This document shows, one piece after another, positions 43,501 to 58,500 of a stretch of 64,000 bases of DNA. The notes under the pieces were generated by a model, which saw only the letters and a list, made by a program, of their open reading frames with translations, did not search any database and was not told the origin of the DNA. The DNA comes from Enoplolaimus lenunculus (Eukaryota; Nematoda; Enoplea; Enoplida; Thoracostomopsidae): the NCBI GenBank assembly GCA_030248215.1, contig JASANG010003249.1, positions 1-64,000 of the forward strand, given 5' to 3'. Position 1 is the first letter of the stretch; each line of letters opens with the position of its first letter. The translations under genes and the position numbers were made by a program.

Positions 43501-46500
43501 TTTGCCGTCACCTAAAAGCAGATAATACGCGAGTGAATATTTTCAAATTCACAGTCAACGCTAAAATAACAAGTTCTATAAAAACACGAGTGTATCTAAG
43601 AAACAAAATGCACGTCTCGCCCGGTTTTATTTCGCCAGAACATACACCTGCGCTAAAATTATCATTCAGCGTGGTCATAAATTGAGCCCGAGATATGTAG
43701 ACACATTTCATTTCAAAGGACATCCCGCAAAACATATTCATACAAAATCAGTGTTATTATTTTGAACTACAAATATGTAAAGATTATTTTCACACAGGAA
43801 CGCGTTGCATCAAATCATGAAAAATCGCTCAAAGCTACAAAATAAAACACTGCCTAATAACGCACACGACGCGTTCACCTTGGTTTCGCCGCGAAATTCA
43901 AACTGGACAAGAGTTACCCGTTAACATCAAGAAAAATTACTCAAAACTAACTCACGATTTGTGTCACATTCCCGAATAAATTCATCGACCCATGGTTGAT
44001 CTGGATCCATGTTTGCCGACAGTAAAACTGAGCGAAGTTCGTCGCGAGTGATATAACCATTTTTGTCTTTGTCCCACATTTTGAACACGTGACGCAACTC
44101 TGAACATTAGAAAAATACTCGTTGGGCTAGGGCAGGGTAACAACGGCCCGGCTAGTTTGAGCTGTAACATTTCAAAATAAACGCCCGGAGCTGGATAAGG
44201 TTTACAACGAAGACTCGGATCCAGAGATGGAATTGACCAGAGTCAAAACTACGCAGATCAGGACCCGAACTTTTGTCGAATATACAAGAAAAAAGTGGAC
44301 CTGGATGCAACTGTACTTTTCAGGTGAAGGCAATGCCAGTCAACAAAATTTGTTGCGCAGAACAACGAACTCAGTTGCTTAATCGTTACATGCATTAAAA
44401 TTGTTAAAATACGATTAGACTAATGAACCAAAGCAATAAACGATGGCGTCAGCGCAACCAGACCACTTACGGGAAGGGGTGGGAGGGGTATTATTGAAAC
44501 ACGACCATAGAAGCAAGGTTTTTATCTGAGAAATTTTCATAACACAGGACTCCTGCCTGTTCAAATCTATTCCGAAAAATTTCGGTGGGATGCCCCCCCC
44601 GTTTTCCTCCACTATATTTTCCCAAATACAAATAACTTACCGTCCAATTTGTCGACACTGATCCGTACCTTTGTAACCTGTTTAGTTACCGGGTGCGTCA
44701 CTGATGTTCGAACTGAAGCGACTCCCCAACGTTCCTTTTGCGTGTGTCGCTCACCAGTATTCCAGGGCTGTGGCGATGTACCAGCACTGACAAGTTTCGC
44801 CTGATTCACTGTTGATTGTACTGCAGGGGCTTGACGCTGAAATACAAGCACAAACCATAATATAATTATTATAAAAATAATTTAAACCATGTGCAATTTC
44901 TTGCATCGAACACTTACACCGCTTCAAATCGTTTTGTGAAAGTGATTTTTACAAAAATACTTTCGTGTATTGCGCGTGTTGCTCGTCATGCATGTTGTCG
45001 CCTTCAAAACGATTTGACGTGCAAATTGAACTTTTAAATTCATTATGCCAAAGCTAAGAGATTAATTTTTTGGTATTCGATCAGGTATCGTGCAAACGTT
45101 TGACATTTACCGGATCGATTTGGGTTTTCAACGCCTTTATGCCAATCGGCACTAAACTGTGGCTGCAATCCAAGCATTTTGGTTTATTTGGTAACCAGCG
45201 TTCACTGTCCAGCAAAATTATCCAAGGGTTACCTTCATTTTGTCACTTCACGGAAACACAACAGTAATAACAGCTTACCTTGAGTTGCCACGAACCAGCA
45301 CACATAGCACTGATAAATTCTTCCCATTCGATTGTTCCATTCTCTGAAAACAAGAACAAATAACTGAAGTCCAAAATTCACGAAATATTTCAAACTAGAG
45401 AACGCTTTTTAAGGATTGGGAAATAAGTTTGGTTCACTTTGTTTGGGCCTCCAAATTTAAGTATACAAAATTAAGAAAACTGCTTTTTGAAAAGCTATAG
45501 TGCTTTGCAGATATATAGAACACATCCGAAACAATAGTTACTCTCAATGCATCCGAACCAACAAGTCTATGCATAGAATTATTAGTCAAAATCAATGCCA
45601 AGCTTAAATCTGTGATTAATGCCAAAGCCTATGCACCAAGCCTCAAATCTGTTGGAACGCTGCCCAAAATACGTATGTGGGGTGTTTCAGTTTAATATAT
45701 AGGTTATGTAATTTTCCAAAGACAAAAAACAGCATAGCACTAAACTTGCTCGCAAAATAACCCAAATTCCAATCATCAAATTTGGAATATTTTGCTTTAA
45801 AATCAAATGAAGCAAACCACTCTCGCATATCGTCGATTATCACTACTTGAAAATGCACCTATTAAAGGTAAACCACCTACGATTGTAATCAGCTTCTTGT
45901 ATCAACTGAGATATCCATGTATCGTTCGGTTGCATGCCAGCAGAGCGGATAACATTGCGCAATTCATCAGCCGTAATATGACCATTGCCATCTCGATCAA
46001 ACAATTCAAACGCATGCCGCAATTCTACAAAAATGTGAACTCGTTTTTATACTACGATGGTATGCAGTAAACAGGAATAGACACCAATCCTCCGATTAGA
46101 TATAGGTAATTGTGCTGTTCCGCTGTCAATTTTATCGACACACTAGTTGCACAATGGCTAAAATACCCAACAAGCAATAACGCCTATCACTAGTGTATAA
46201 ATACGCATGGTCATTTTTTGAAACAAGCCGCTGGCTGCCTACAAATACAGTACATTTACTATTATAATTGCACTTTTCTCCTACGTAATAATTATGTTAA
46301 CGTTTCAGCCCAGCCGCTAAATGTCCAAATAGCCGAATTGTTGGCATTAATCCATTGCAACAAAAAACAAAATTATAATATATTTAGCCAATCTTACCTC
46401 TCAGCCTATCGTTGCTTAAACCATGCGCATGCGGATCCACCTGTGCTTGCCTGGGTTGAGTGCTATCTGCGACCTGATCTTTTTGAGCCAAGGGTGACCC

Positions 46501-49500
46501 ATAAACGCCAAACAGCCGTGTCCGACTAACATTCTCGAAGCTTGATTTCGTCGAACCTTGTTCTCGACTTGAGGTATCATCGCTCACATTATGCTGCGGA
46601 GGTGACGACGTCGAAGTCACTGTCATTTGATACTGTGGTGGTTTCGTGCCTAAATCCGCAGTTGTAATCCGAAATTTTGCCGGAGATCGCGATTTTGCTT
46701 CGAGATGGTGCGATGCTATTCCAGCTGGCGTCCTAATCGCTTTACCTGCATGCTCAACAGCATACGAGTCGCCCAAACTATCGCCAGATATGCTGTCACT
46801 TGTTGAACTCAAGCTATCTTGGCGGCGATGTTTTTGAGATGCTGGCTGACGCACGCCAGAAGCGTCAACCAATAAATCTGGTTGCCCTTGCAGCGGTAAC
46901 GCGTGTTCCAGTTCCACAGAATGCGCCACGCCTCCCGTAGATATTGGCATGGTTGGCGGTGTGTAGTACTGAGTTGACGTTGCTAATGCATCAACTGTCC
47001 CTAAGGCCACCCCAGATTTTGAAACAGTCGGATCGTAATGCATGACTAGCTGAGGCGAGACGGTTGGCAGTTGAATACCAGGTCGCAACGACGAAACATC
47101 GTCCACCCCGATCACATCAACAAACGGCTGGAGCTGTGTTTCTTGGGGTTTCGCTCCCTTCTTCCCTTGATGCGGTTTACTTCTCGGTTTCCGACCTCCA
47201 CCACTACCACACAACAAACTGCTCCCACGACCTGAGGTCCGTTTGTATTTATCGCCTTTCCTTCGTCGACTTCTTGCAACATCTGTACCGTTATTGTTGC
47301 CGTCTGATTTTGACCATTGTTCGGTGCCACCATTCGCTGTTGTATCGGCTTCAAAATAACCGCTGCTCGCGCTTGCTGCAGCTCGATCATCCTCGTCGCT
47401 TGTAGTGAAACTTGACGTTGACGTAAAACTAACGTCGCGAGAAAACCGAAGCATCAGATTTCGTTGCTTCTTATCTCGAACCCCACTTGCTCTATCTTTC
47501 CTACCGTTCCGGTCTCGACCTTCCTGCCCATCTTGACATTCGGTGGATGTCAATGACGACAGCGTACTCAACGATGCTAAATCATCCTCTGCCTCTGGTT
47601 TGTTTCGTTGAAATCGAAGTCCAAATGCACCACCGGCACCGCGTGTTTGAAGTTGTCGTTTCTTTATCTTTTTCTCGTACTTTCGTGCTGTCTTTTCATC
47701 GAGCCGCTTAAGTCGCTGGACTACGTGTGGCGGCGCACCGGAACCGGTATGATAGGTTGCATAAACCGGTATCGAGTACGAAGTTGAGCTTCGATCGCGA
47801 GCTTCGAGCGGGAGTGTTGTTTGAGCGACATCTTCTCCAGAGAGAGTAGCTGCGGCTACAAACGGCTGGGTTGGATCAAAGAAACGAATATCAGCAGCTA
47901 CCGGTGGATTAGTCGCCGGTGCTTGTAGCGTTTCAACCACTTGCCTTCGTGACTGATCCCGCTGTTTTCTGTCGCGATCACGATCAGGAGTGATTGTAGC
48001 TTTGCCATCACTCGCGACGTTATTCTTAGTACGTCGACCACCTCCAAGCCGCGCAAACCAACTCCGACCGGGCTGTTGTTTCTTGTTCGGTTCGTTTCCA
48101 GGAGACGCTCCAGCGGTTTGCTCCAGTGGCCCAGGTTCTTGCTGACCGATAACATCTTGATCGTCCGTATTTGAAGACGTATAAGACGATTCCGACGAAT
48201 AAGAAGACGCACTAGCTCGGCGCATTATTGGTCTTGGTTTCTGTTTTCGCCAGCCCCCAAAGTGCCGTTTGGCAATATCCCCTTCGTTTTGCGTTGACTG
48301 CACAATTTGTCCTCCACCGGTGTCGGTTGACAGAGGGGTCTCAGCACGCCGGCGCCGTTTACGGTCTAGACGATCGATAGATTTTGGCGGAACCGGCCCT
48401 GCGGTGTAGACAGACGGATAGACCACAACTGCAGGTGTCAGTTGCTCGGATGATTCAGCTGGCATGTTTGGACGAATTACATAGTCCCCACACGGATCGT
48501 AATAGTAAGTGTGGTCTACAGAAGCCGACGAGTCATCGGGCGACAAATAGTATTTCATCTCAAACGCTTCGTGTTTCTGAGCCACCGCTTGTTTCTCTTG
48601 TGGCTTACCATCAGCGGTAGCTCGTTCGCTTGTAGCATGTTTAGTTGGCACTTCCACTGCCGGTGAATAAGACGGATACGCCGCAACCCAATGAGATGGT
48701 TCTTTCAATGTTGAAGTTTCGTTCGCAGTTTCAGATGAGGTTAATGGGGCCCCGTTTCCTGCTTCTTTTAACTGTTGTTTTGAAGTACCACGTGCACAAG
48801 ACATGCAGCTCATCAGATTCGATATCGGTGTAAGATCGCGTGGTGGTTTTTTGTCAACCGGTGGCATTTTTCCAACTGCCGGCTCGCCTGATATTTTGAT
48901 CGCAGCCGTATAATCAACCGAGTCAGAGCTGGAAGTTTTCGCGAAACTAACTGATTTTGACACTGTTGGACCAGTCGGTGGTGCAACCGCCTTAATCGCA
49001 CTTGGCGAAACACCACCAATTGGCTTTTCAAGACTAGTCGTTCGTTTTTCAACTACACGCTGACTTACGTTGATTGCGACTGAACCTGTAGGATCATAGT
49101 GGTTTGTTGGTGACTGAAGCTCTACTTTTGGTGTTGCGGTATGTACGCCGGATTGAGTTTCGATCGACCAAATAGGGAGTGTAACACTTGCGCCCGAATC
49201 CAAATCCAGCCTACCGCTAGTGCGTGGCTGAAAAGCCGCGGCAACTTCCCGAGAATCTTCCCATTTTGATACTGATTTTTGAACAACTTCAACTTGTTTT
49301 AATTGAACAATATGTTGTGGTTTTACTTCAGCGACGTCGGGGCTACGATCTTCATGGGTATTGGTGTAATCAGCGGCTGGTTCAATTAGTTTTGTGGACT
49401 GCTGAATTTGAAGATCTTGTGATACAGTTGCAGTCAGGGGTGCATATAGTTCAGGAACCACTGCGTCACTAGGTTCATGTCTGACTGGTTTGACCGCGGG

Positions 49501-52500
49501 TTGGTTGTAGACCGTAGTGCAATCCACATGACGTGTTTCATCACAAACGTATGGTTTCTGATAACTGGCTAAAAATTGATCTTGTTTCGTTCGTCGCCGA
49601 GCTGCTGTCCCACATGGCAAACATTCCGCCAAAGGTTGACCAACAGTTTTTGCGATTTTTGCTTCCGGTTCACGCTGTTGTTCGCTTCGCTTATACGCCG
49701 GATACGCCATAACTTCCGGTTCGCCTGTTGGTTTCGTTTCACCTGCTTCGGTGACTACGGTAGAACCACTTTGTTCAGGAGGCACCTTTTCATGGTCTGC
49801 CTTAGTACGGCCGCTTCTACAAGGCATACAGCTTGGCAACAAGCCAGCGCTCACCTTTTTAGACTTCGCATCGGCGTCTTCTTGATCTGAGTGCCCTGAC
49901 TCAACACTCGGCGTACGCCCAGCCGCAAGACGGCTAGCAACAGCAGGGGGTACTCCGACACACGTGGTGTCATACCGCACCTCAGAAGCGCCCTCATACA
50001 CCGCTGACGGTTCCCGATGACGAGTGACGTCAGCGACATACGGCTGCTGCTCATATTTAGCGTAGGCGTCCGCAGCCATTTGACGTCGCTTTGATTTTGC
50101 CGTTTGACACGACAAACAATTTAAGCCAACGTAATGAGCATCGCGTAGTTTCGACTGCTTGATATCTTCTGGTGCTTCCTTAGATGGTTTAACACTAGTA
50201 CTCGGTATCTCAACGATAGACTCAACACTCGGCGTTCGTACCCGCTCAAGCCGTGATTTAGCTTGCGGAGGTATCCCAGTTACATTTAACGGATGGACTA
50301 CGGTCACCGTGTCAGCATCTTTCTGCTCATCTCGAAGTTGGTACGTGATACACGGCTCACGATGTGCAATTTCGGCGTAAATTGCCGGCTGTTGGTCAAC
50401 ATCAAACTCAAGCATAGGCGAACGTTTCCGACTTCGATTTTGCACGGCGACTTTCGAAGGCCGATCGGCGCTACCGCGACACAACAAGCAATTCAGTAGC
50501 GGCGCATGTTGTGGCGATGCTTTCTGTTGATCTTTCTCAGACGCTGCAACCGGGGTGCTATCCACTCCTTTCAACGAACCACTGGGGGTTCGTATACGTT
50601 CCAACCGTTCCTGGCATTTCACCGGAATTCCGCCGGATACAACTGTAGCCGCATGAGTGACCACATCTATGTCTTGGTTTCGATACACGCTACATGGGTC
50701 GTTATGACCAATTACAACCGGTTCGACCGGTGTGTAGTAGTCATACGATAGATCCGACGGTATACTTTTTCCTATGGGTGGTGTCGTTTTCTTGTGCGAC
50801 CCGCCACACGACACACAGTTCAGCCCAACATAATGGGCATCTTCCAATTTGCGGTCACGTTTTGATTTTGCACCGGTACCAGCTTGTTCCAACCGGAGTC
50901 TAGGTTTTTCCGGAATAGCAGCCGCGACAACAGGATATTTCCGTGCTGTAACTTCGCCTTGGTACGCTTGACATAGATCACGATGTGTTGAAACGTCTAT
51001 TTCAGCCGGGGTTTGATATTGAAATTCGCTAATAGGTTTAGGTTTGCGACCAGCTGCACAAGGTGCACAACTCAGCATAAACCCAGTCGGTTTGTCACTT
51101 AATTTAGGCGATTCAGCCGGTGAATCAAGGCTTGGAGACCGAGTTCTCAGCATACGAGTCTTACATTTATCAGGAACACCTTCTACAACAAGTGGATGTT
51201 TTACTTGAACATCACTTTCGTAGGCATAACATGGTTCTTTGTGCGAAGTCTCGCTATATTCGCCAGGCTGTTGATATGCGAATTCGGGCTTTTTAGGTTG
51301 TCGGGCACCGGCACATGATACACAGCTGAGTGCATTCCACGTTGACGGTTTTGCCTTTCGGTCCATTCGTTTTACTTCTACTTCTTCCGACTCCATGCTC
51401 GGTGTGCGCACCCTCGCAATGCGTTCTTTAGCCTTTTCAGGAATCTCAGCAGTCACAAGCGGATGTTTGACATCAACTTCTCGTTCATACGCACAACAAG
51501 GTTCTCGGTGGGAACTGTCGTGTATTTCACACGGCTGATTGTATTCAAACTTTGCTGGTTTGGGTTTACGAGCACCTGCACACGACATACAAGCCAGGCC
51601 GCCAGCAACAACACGTGATTTCTTCTTCGCTTTCACTGGTTCCACATCCAAATCCACAACAGATTCTACACTCGGCGTTCGCACTCTTATCAGCCGTTCC
51701 TTGGCCCTTTCCGGGACTCCAATAGCAACTGCAGGATGTTTCACTTCCGCTTCACCGCGATATTCCACACACGGCTCCTTATGCGCCAGATCCGTTACAA
51801 GCAGCGGTTGTTGTGGCTCAAATTCACGAATCGCTTTCGGTCGTTTCTTCCGAGGCGCACAACTCGCGCAGTTCAGTCCAACATAGTGAATATCATCAAA
51901 TCTTGATGTCTTTGTGTCCTTTTGACGCTCAACATCGCTCCTGCCAGGTGGCTTTTTAGAAACTTTCACCCGTTTGCTCCGTCCACATGTGAAACATTGC
52001 AAACCACTCATCGTTTTTCCCCGATGCTTACCATCTTCCAAGGACTGAATACTGGGTGTCCTCTCACGTTCGATCCGCAATTTGGCCTTTTCAGGAATCG
52101 CCATTGAGGTTACAGGATATCGAACTGCACATTCACCTTCGTACTCAGCGATTGGCTCACGATAGCTAGTGTCTTGTGTAGCTACCAGTGGCTTTATATA
52201 CTCAAACTCTTGCCGGCGCAACTTTTCAGCCTTTGCCTTTCTGCCTTTCCCACCGCAAGTCATACAATTAAGTCCAACCGGGGTTTCTTTATGCTTAGCT
52301 GCCTTGTCAATTTCAACTGATCCCTCACTCGGGGTTCGAGCACGTTCAATACGCTGTTTGACTCGATCTGGAACATCACTTACTAATGTCGGATGCTTCA
52401 CTTGAATGTCAGCGTTATCATACACCAAACACGGCTCACGGTGTTCGGCTACATTAGTTACTGCCGGTGGTAAGTACTCAAACTGATCAGCTGCAGCCTT

Positions 52501-55500
52501 AGGCTTTCGCGAACGACGCCCAGAACACGGCAGACATCGTAGATCGAACCCAGGTCCGGTCAATTTCGGTGTCTTGGGCGACGAAACTTTAGCCACCGGT
52601 TCTACACCCTTGGTCCCATCTTCTGAATCGAGACTTGGAGTACGAGCGCGTTCGAGACGCATTTTAGTTTTTTCAGGCAATCGACCAGATTCCACCACAG
52701 TGGCATAGTGGGCACCAACTGTAGTTGCATCTGTACTGCTTTCATATGGATAACTCGGGTCCAAATAAGCTGTATCATTAGCGCTCAACGGGATGTCAAC
52801 ATCATCACCAAACTCACGCTTGATAGTAGCGACTGGTGGGGCGTACGGCCGTCCCGTAGTTTTCTTTGATCCACACGATACACAATTAAGTCCAACATAG
52901 TGCATATCTTGAAAGCGACCAACTTTAGGTTTAGACGACTGAGACGCGCTTACCGTTTCCTCAGCAGATTCAACACTCGGGGTACGAACTCGTGTTAAAC
53001 GAGCGTGTGCTTGACGAGGAATTTCTGTTGTAACGTGCGGATGCTTTGTTTCAACTGCTACTTCATACGCAGCACAAGGATCTCGATAACCAGTTTCGCA
53101 AACAACACTTGGCTGTTGATATTCGTCAGATTTTGCTGATTTTCTCAGACGGCCAGAGCCACACGTGATACAATTTTTGAGGTCGACGCTAGGAAAACGT
53201 TTTTTCGCGACTGACAGTTGCTTTTCGGACTGTGGTTCTGGAGATGGTGTCCGAACGCGTTCTATTCGAACCTTTGCCTTTTCAGGAACACCCTCGACTA
53301 CCAATGGATGTTTGACTTGAACCTCGGCATCGTAACCGTAGCACGGTTCTTTGTGCGAAGTTTCACTGTATTCTTTTGGCTGTTGGTATACAAATTTGGG
53401 TGTTTTCGCGTGGCGCGGAACAGTGCACGATGCGCAATTCAAACCGGCAAAAGCAGAACTCTTTTTCTTTCCGTCCGTTGGTTTCACTTCCTGCGACTGT
53501 ATGCTCGGCGTGCGTACCCTTGCAATGCGTTCTTTTGCCTTTTCAGGAACCTCAGCGGTTACATGCGGATGTTTGACATCAACTTCTCGTTCATACGCAC
53601 AACAGGGTTCTCGGTGGGAACTGTCGTGTATTTCACAAGGCTGATTGTATTCAAACTTTGCTGGTTTAGGTTTACGAGCACCTGCACACGACATACAAGC
53701 CAGGCCACCAACAACAACACGTGATTTCTTCTTCGCTTTCACTGGTTCCACATCCAAATCCATAACAGATTCTACACTTGGCGTTCGCACTCTTATCAGC
53801 CGTTCCTTGACCCTTTCCGGGACTCCCATAGCAACTGCAGGATGTTTCACTTCCGCTTCACCGCGATATTCCACACACGGCTCCTTATGCGCCAGATCCG
53901 TTACAAGCAACGGTTGTTGTGGCTCAAATTCACGAATCGCTTTCGGTTGTTTCTTCCGAGGTGCACAACTGGCGCAGTTTAGTCCGACATAGTGAATATC
54001 ATCAAATCTTGACGTCTTCATACGACGATTTTTTATATGACTCGGTACTCCAGACACTACCGTTGGATGCTTTACTTCAACATCCCCGTAACACTGTGAA
54101 GCCGGTTCTAAGTGTCCAGTATCAGTGATACTCGCAGGCTGTTGATATTCAAATTCGCGACGTTTCGCTTGACCTAATTTGGTTTTACCAGAAAACTTAC
54201 CACCGCACGAAATACAATTCAGCCCACCTAGCGCTGACGGTTTAGCTGGCTTTGATTCTTCAACAATCACCGAATCTACACTTGGTGTCCGTACTCGCTC
54301 AATTCGAGCTTTCGAACGATCCGGTACACCTTCAACAATCGCAGGATGACAAACTTTAACTTGACCGCAATACGCCTCACAAGGTTCCTTGTACACAGTT
54401 TCCGCTGCGGTCAGCGGTTGCTCGTACTCAAACTGGTTACGCTGTATCAATAAATTGCCACCGGGAGTCCTCGGTTTCTGTCCGGCGCACGCCAAGCAAC
54501 TCCGCAAGCTAAACGACGTTTTTGTCGGTTTTTTAGCACGAGCTTCCAGTTCCGGTAACGACTCAATACTCGGGGTTCGTACGCGATCTACTCGTTGCGC
54601 ACTTTTATCGGGTACACCAGCTGTAGCAACAGGATGCCTAACGCTTGACAATCCTTCAAACGTTGCGCAAGGATCATGATACGCCACGCTATGTACAACC
54701 GCAGGCTGATCCCCGTCGTCGCTTGTGGACTCAATACGAGACGACCGCTTGCGCGTAGGACGTTTGGCTTTCGAAAGTTTGCCTCCCGAGCCACACTTGA
54801 TACAATTCAATCCAACATAATGCATATCGCTCCATTTCGTTTTACTCTCTGCTGCTGGTGTCACCTTGGTTTCCACTCGTTCTTCGGTCTTTCGCTGATC
54901 TGGAGCTTTTTCTTGACGAACTTGTGGCGCTGTTGCGACAATTTCATGGCCGGATTTTTTCTTGCCGGCTGCACAATTGAAACATTGCAATGCGTCAAGC
55001 GTGGGACGACTTCGGGTCTGAGATTCAGACTCCACACTCGGCGTTCTTATACGTTCAATGCGTTCAGTGGCCTTTCGAGGAATTTCAACAGCGACGGCTG
55101 GATGTTGAGCGAATGCTTCAGACTGATACGTTACACACGGTTCTTTGTGTGACATTTGGGTGACTGTCGCCGGTTGTGCGTAGTCAAATGGCTCCAATTT
55201 TGGTTTAGGCCGCTGACCTACAGCACACGACATACAATTTAAATTGATACCACTTGTGGGTCGCTTACTTTTGGGTGAGGCGACCGTCGGTTTTGCTGAT
55301 TCGACACTAGGGGTACGTGCTCGGCTTATGCGTTCGCGCACGTTTTCAGGAACACCCTCGACTACTAATGGATGTTTAACTTGAATCTCGGCATCGTAAC
55401 CGTAGCACGGTTCTTTGTGCGAAGTTTCACTGTATTCTTTTGGCTGTTGGTATACAAATTTGGGTGTTTTCGCGTGGCGCGGAACAGCGCACGATGCGCA

Positions 55501-58500
55501 ATTCAAACCGGCAAAAGCAGAACTCTTTTTCTTTCCGTCCGTTGGTTTCACTTCCTGTGACTGTATGCTCGGCGTGCGTACCCTTGCAATGCGTTCTTTT
55601 GCCTTTTCAGGGACCTCAGCGGTTACATGCGGATGTTTGACATCAACTTCTCGTTCATACGCACAACAAGGTTCTCGGTGGGAACTGTCGTGTATTTCAC
55701 ACGGCTGATTGTATTCAAACTTTGCTGGTTTGGGTTTACGAGCACCTGCACACGACATACAAGCCAGGCCGCCAGCAACAACACGTGATTTCTTCTTTGC
55801 TTTCACTGGTTCCACTGCCAAATCCACATCTGATTCTACACTCGGCGTTCGCACTCTTATCAGCCGTTCCTTGGCCCTTTCCGGGACTCCCATAGCAACT
55901 GCAGGATGTTTCACTTCCGCTTCACCGCGATATTCCACACACGGCTCCTTATGCGCCAGATCTGTTACAAGCAAAGGTTGTTGTGGCTCAAATTCACGAA
56001 TCGCTTTCGGCTGTTTCTTCCGAGGCGCACAACTCGCGCAGTTCAGTCCGACATAGTGAATATCATTAAATTTCGATTTATCCTTTCGCCTTCCAACAGC
56101 AGCCGCCTCAAGCGGTTTGACATCACGAGGCATCGCTTCATACTGCTCAGGTACACTTGCTTGTATCGTACTTCTTTGTTCTGCATTGTGCGGATGAACG
56201 TAGACAAATTCATCTGCGGCGACAGATTTGTGATGATCGCCAGCGCACAAGATACAACTAAACAACGGCGATGTCTTCTTAATCGATTTGGCCTCAACGA
56301 CTGTCAACTTTGGTTCTACTTTCGCCGGACTATCCAGTATTTGTGGCTCTGGCTTCGGTTCTCGGATCCGCGCTGCTGATTTCTCCGGAACGCCATCGAC
56401 AATGACCGGATGGGGTGGCTTACCCTCATTTGAGAATCCTTCGTATACGATACATGCCGGTTCGTAATGCGCAGTATCTGACTGAAGTACAACCGGTTTG
56501 CTCGCCAACTCTGCGAAAATTGGCGTCACACCATCAGCATTTCTAATAGCATCAATTGGTTTCTTTGAATCTGCTAGTTTTGATTTCTGCAATGTTGACC
56601 CGCCACAAATAAGGCAGTTTCCAAAACCGTTTTGTCCACGTTTCCCACGAGCTTTTGCGTTTGCTTGACGCCGCAGCCGCATTATTCTTGCGTACGCCCG
56701 TTCGGGAACGCCATCTGACGCGTACGGATATGCGCCTTGCTTATACTCAGTCGTTGGATCAGCTCTCAAACACAACGAATCTTCTTGAACAGCCGGTGGC
56801 GTAAGATGCAGGTATATATCGCCGCGTTGGTGCTGCTTGCGTTTGACCAAAAATCCAGGTTGTGGCCAGTTTGGCTTAAACACAAATCGGTACTGTTGCT
56901 TTTTGTCGCCATTCACTTGCGTAACTTTGGCAGACGGTCGCTCTGAAAGTGGATCCGAAATTTTATTTCCTTCATCCCCTGGTGCTTCGCCTTCTACTGT
57001 AACGTTTTGATCTTTGACGGCGGCTGTTTCAACATATACCGGGTACGCTTTCGCTTCCGGTCGCTCCAAGATTTGATCATTGTCTTCACGATCGCGTGCC
57101 TTGGCTTTTTTCTCTCGAGCACCGCAAATCAAACACGGAAAACCTCGGTGCGTTGCAGTTGGTGACTTGAGCTGTTTGCGAACAGTATATGCCTCATCCT
57201 CGCTTCCGTCATCAACATCGCTCAATGGTGTTGGGACTCGGCGCCGCCTTCGCTGTTCCGCCAGTTCAAGTCGTTTTGTGACCTGTCGAGGTACTTGTCC
57301 CCGTTCAACTTGCACCAAATAGCGATTGCCCTTAGTCGCCGTCCGAGCATACGGTTCAACGTTTGCTTCACTATAGACCGCATCATGAACTTCCACAGGT
57401 AAAATTGACCCAGCAGACCCGGTGGGTAAGAAAGTTTCAACCCTTACCGGAGCTCGTTTAGCATCGCCTGTATACTCCAAAGTCGGATCAACCAGCAGCG
57501 TTGGAGTTTGAACTACTGGAACAACAGCTTTTGCTGCTTGCGGGGACCCGACATTCCGACGAGGGCCACCACCGCCGGCAACGGAACCACCGCCACAAAC
57601 CAAACATTTACCCATAAATCCGAGATTACGACGCTTCGGGGATAGTGCAGCCGGCTTTTTCCGTCGACGCTGTTCCGAATCAGAAGTCACATCAGAAACT
57701 GTTGTCACACTCTTCGCGTCTTCTTGTTCATCATCTGTTGACATTGGAGAGGGTTTGCGTTGCGTTTGGCGTCTATGTAAACGTCTTAAGCGTTCTCGAA
57801 TTGATTTTGGCACATCGAACGTATGCACAGGATGTACAACCGTTGGTCCAATATCGGCGGCTGGTTTGTAAGTAGCAGTTGCATCTGTATGAGGCAAAGG
57901 TTTAGCTCCCTCTGACAAACGAACTACATGTTCCGGTCGCGCCTCAAATGTCGAAATACTAACCGGATGCATGGTCGCGGAAACATCTGAAGGTGGTTCG
58001 TACTTGCAAGTCGGCTCCCGATGATCTGTAATATGTTCATGTGACGGCAATGCACAGACTGCTGCTGGCAGCGTTTCTTTCCCTGAACGTTGACGTTTAA
58101 ACGAAGGACTCGGAATTTTACCTGCGCCGCCGCGGTTACAAGCTAAACAGTCAGCCATGGTACGTTTCGGCTTTTCGCCGATCTCTTCGTCGTGTTTGGA
58201 CACGGCTTTTCCTGAAGATTTCGGTTTCGATGCGAATGTCGGATAAACCTTTAGTTCAACAGGCTGTTGTTGTGTCTGTAACGTTTCTTTAGGCTGAATT
58301 ACTTGAGGTTTAAATGGCCGGCAATCTTCGATATGTTTCGTTACAGCAGCCAGCGCAGGTTTCTCACTAGACAGCGCTGTGTACGCGTCTTCGGGTGATT
58401 TATACCGTCGGCCACCTCGTTGTCTCTGGCTGTCTCTATCTTTCTGACCAGCGGTGCAGGGTGCACATATACCACGACTGCCTCTCTTAGCGACCTCAGG

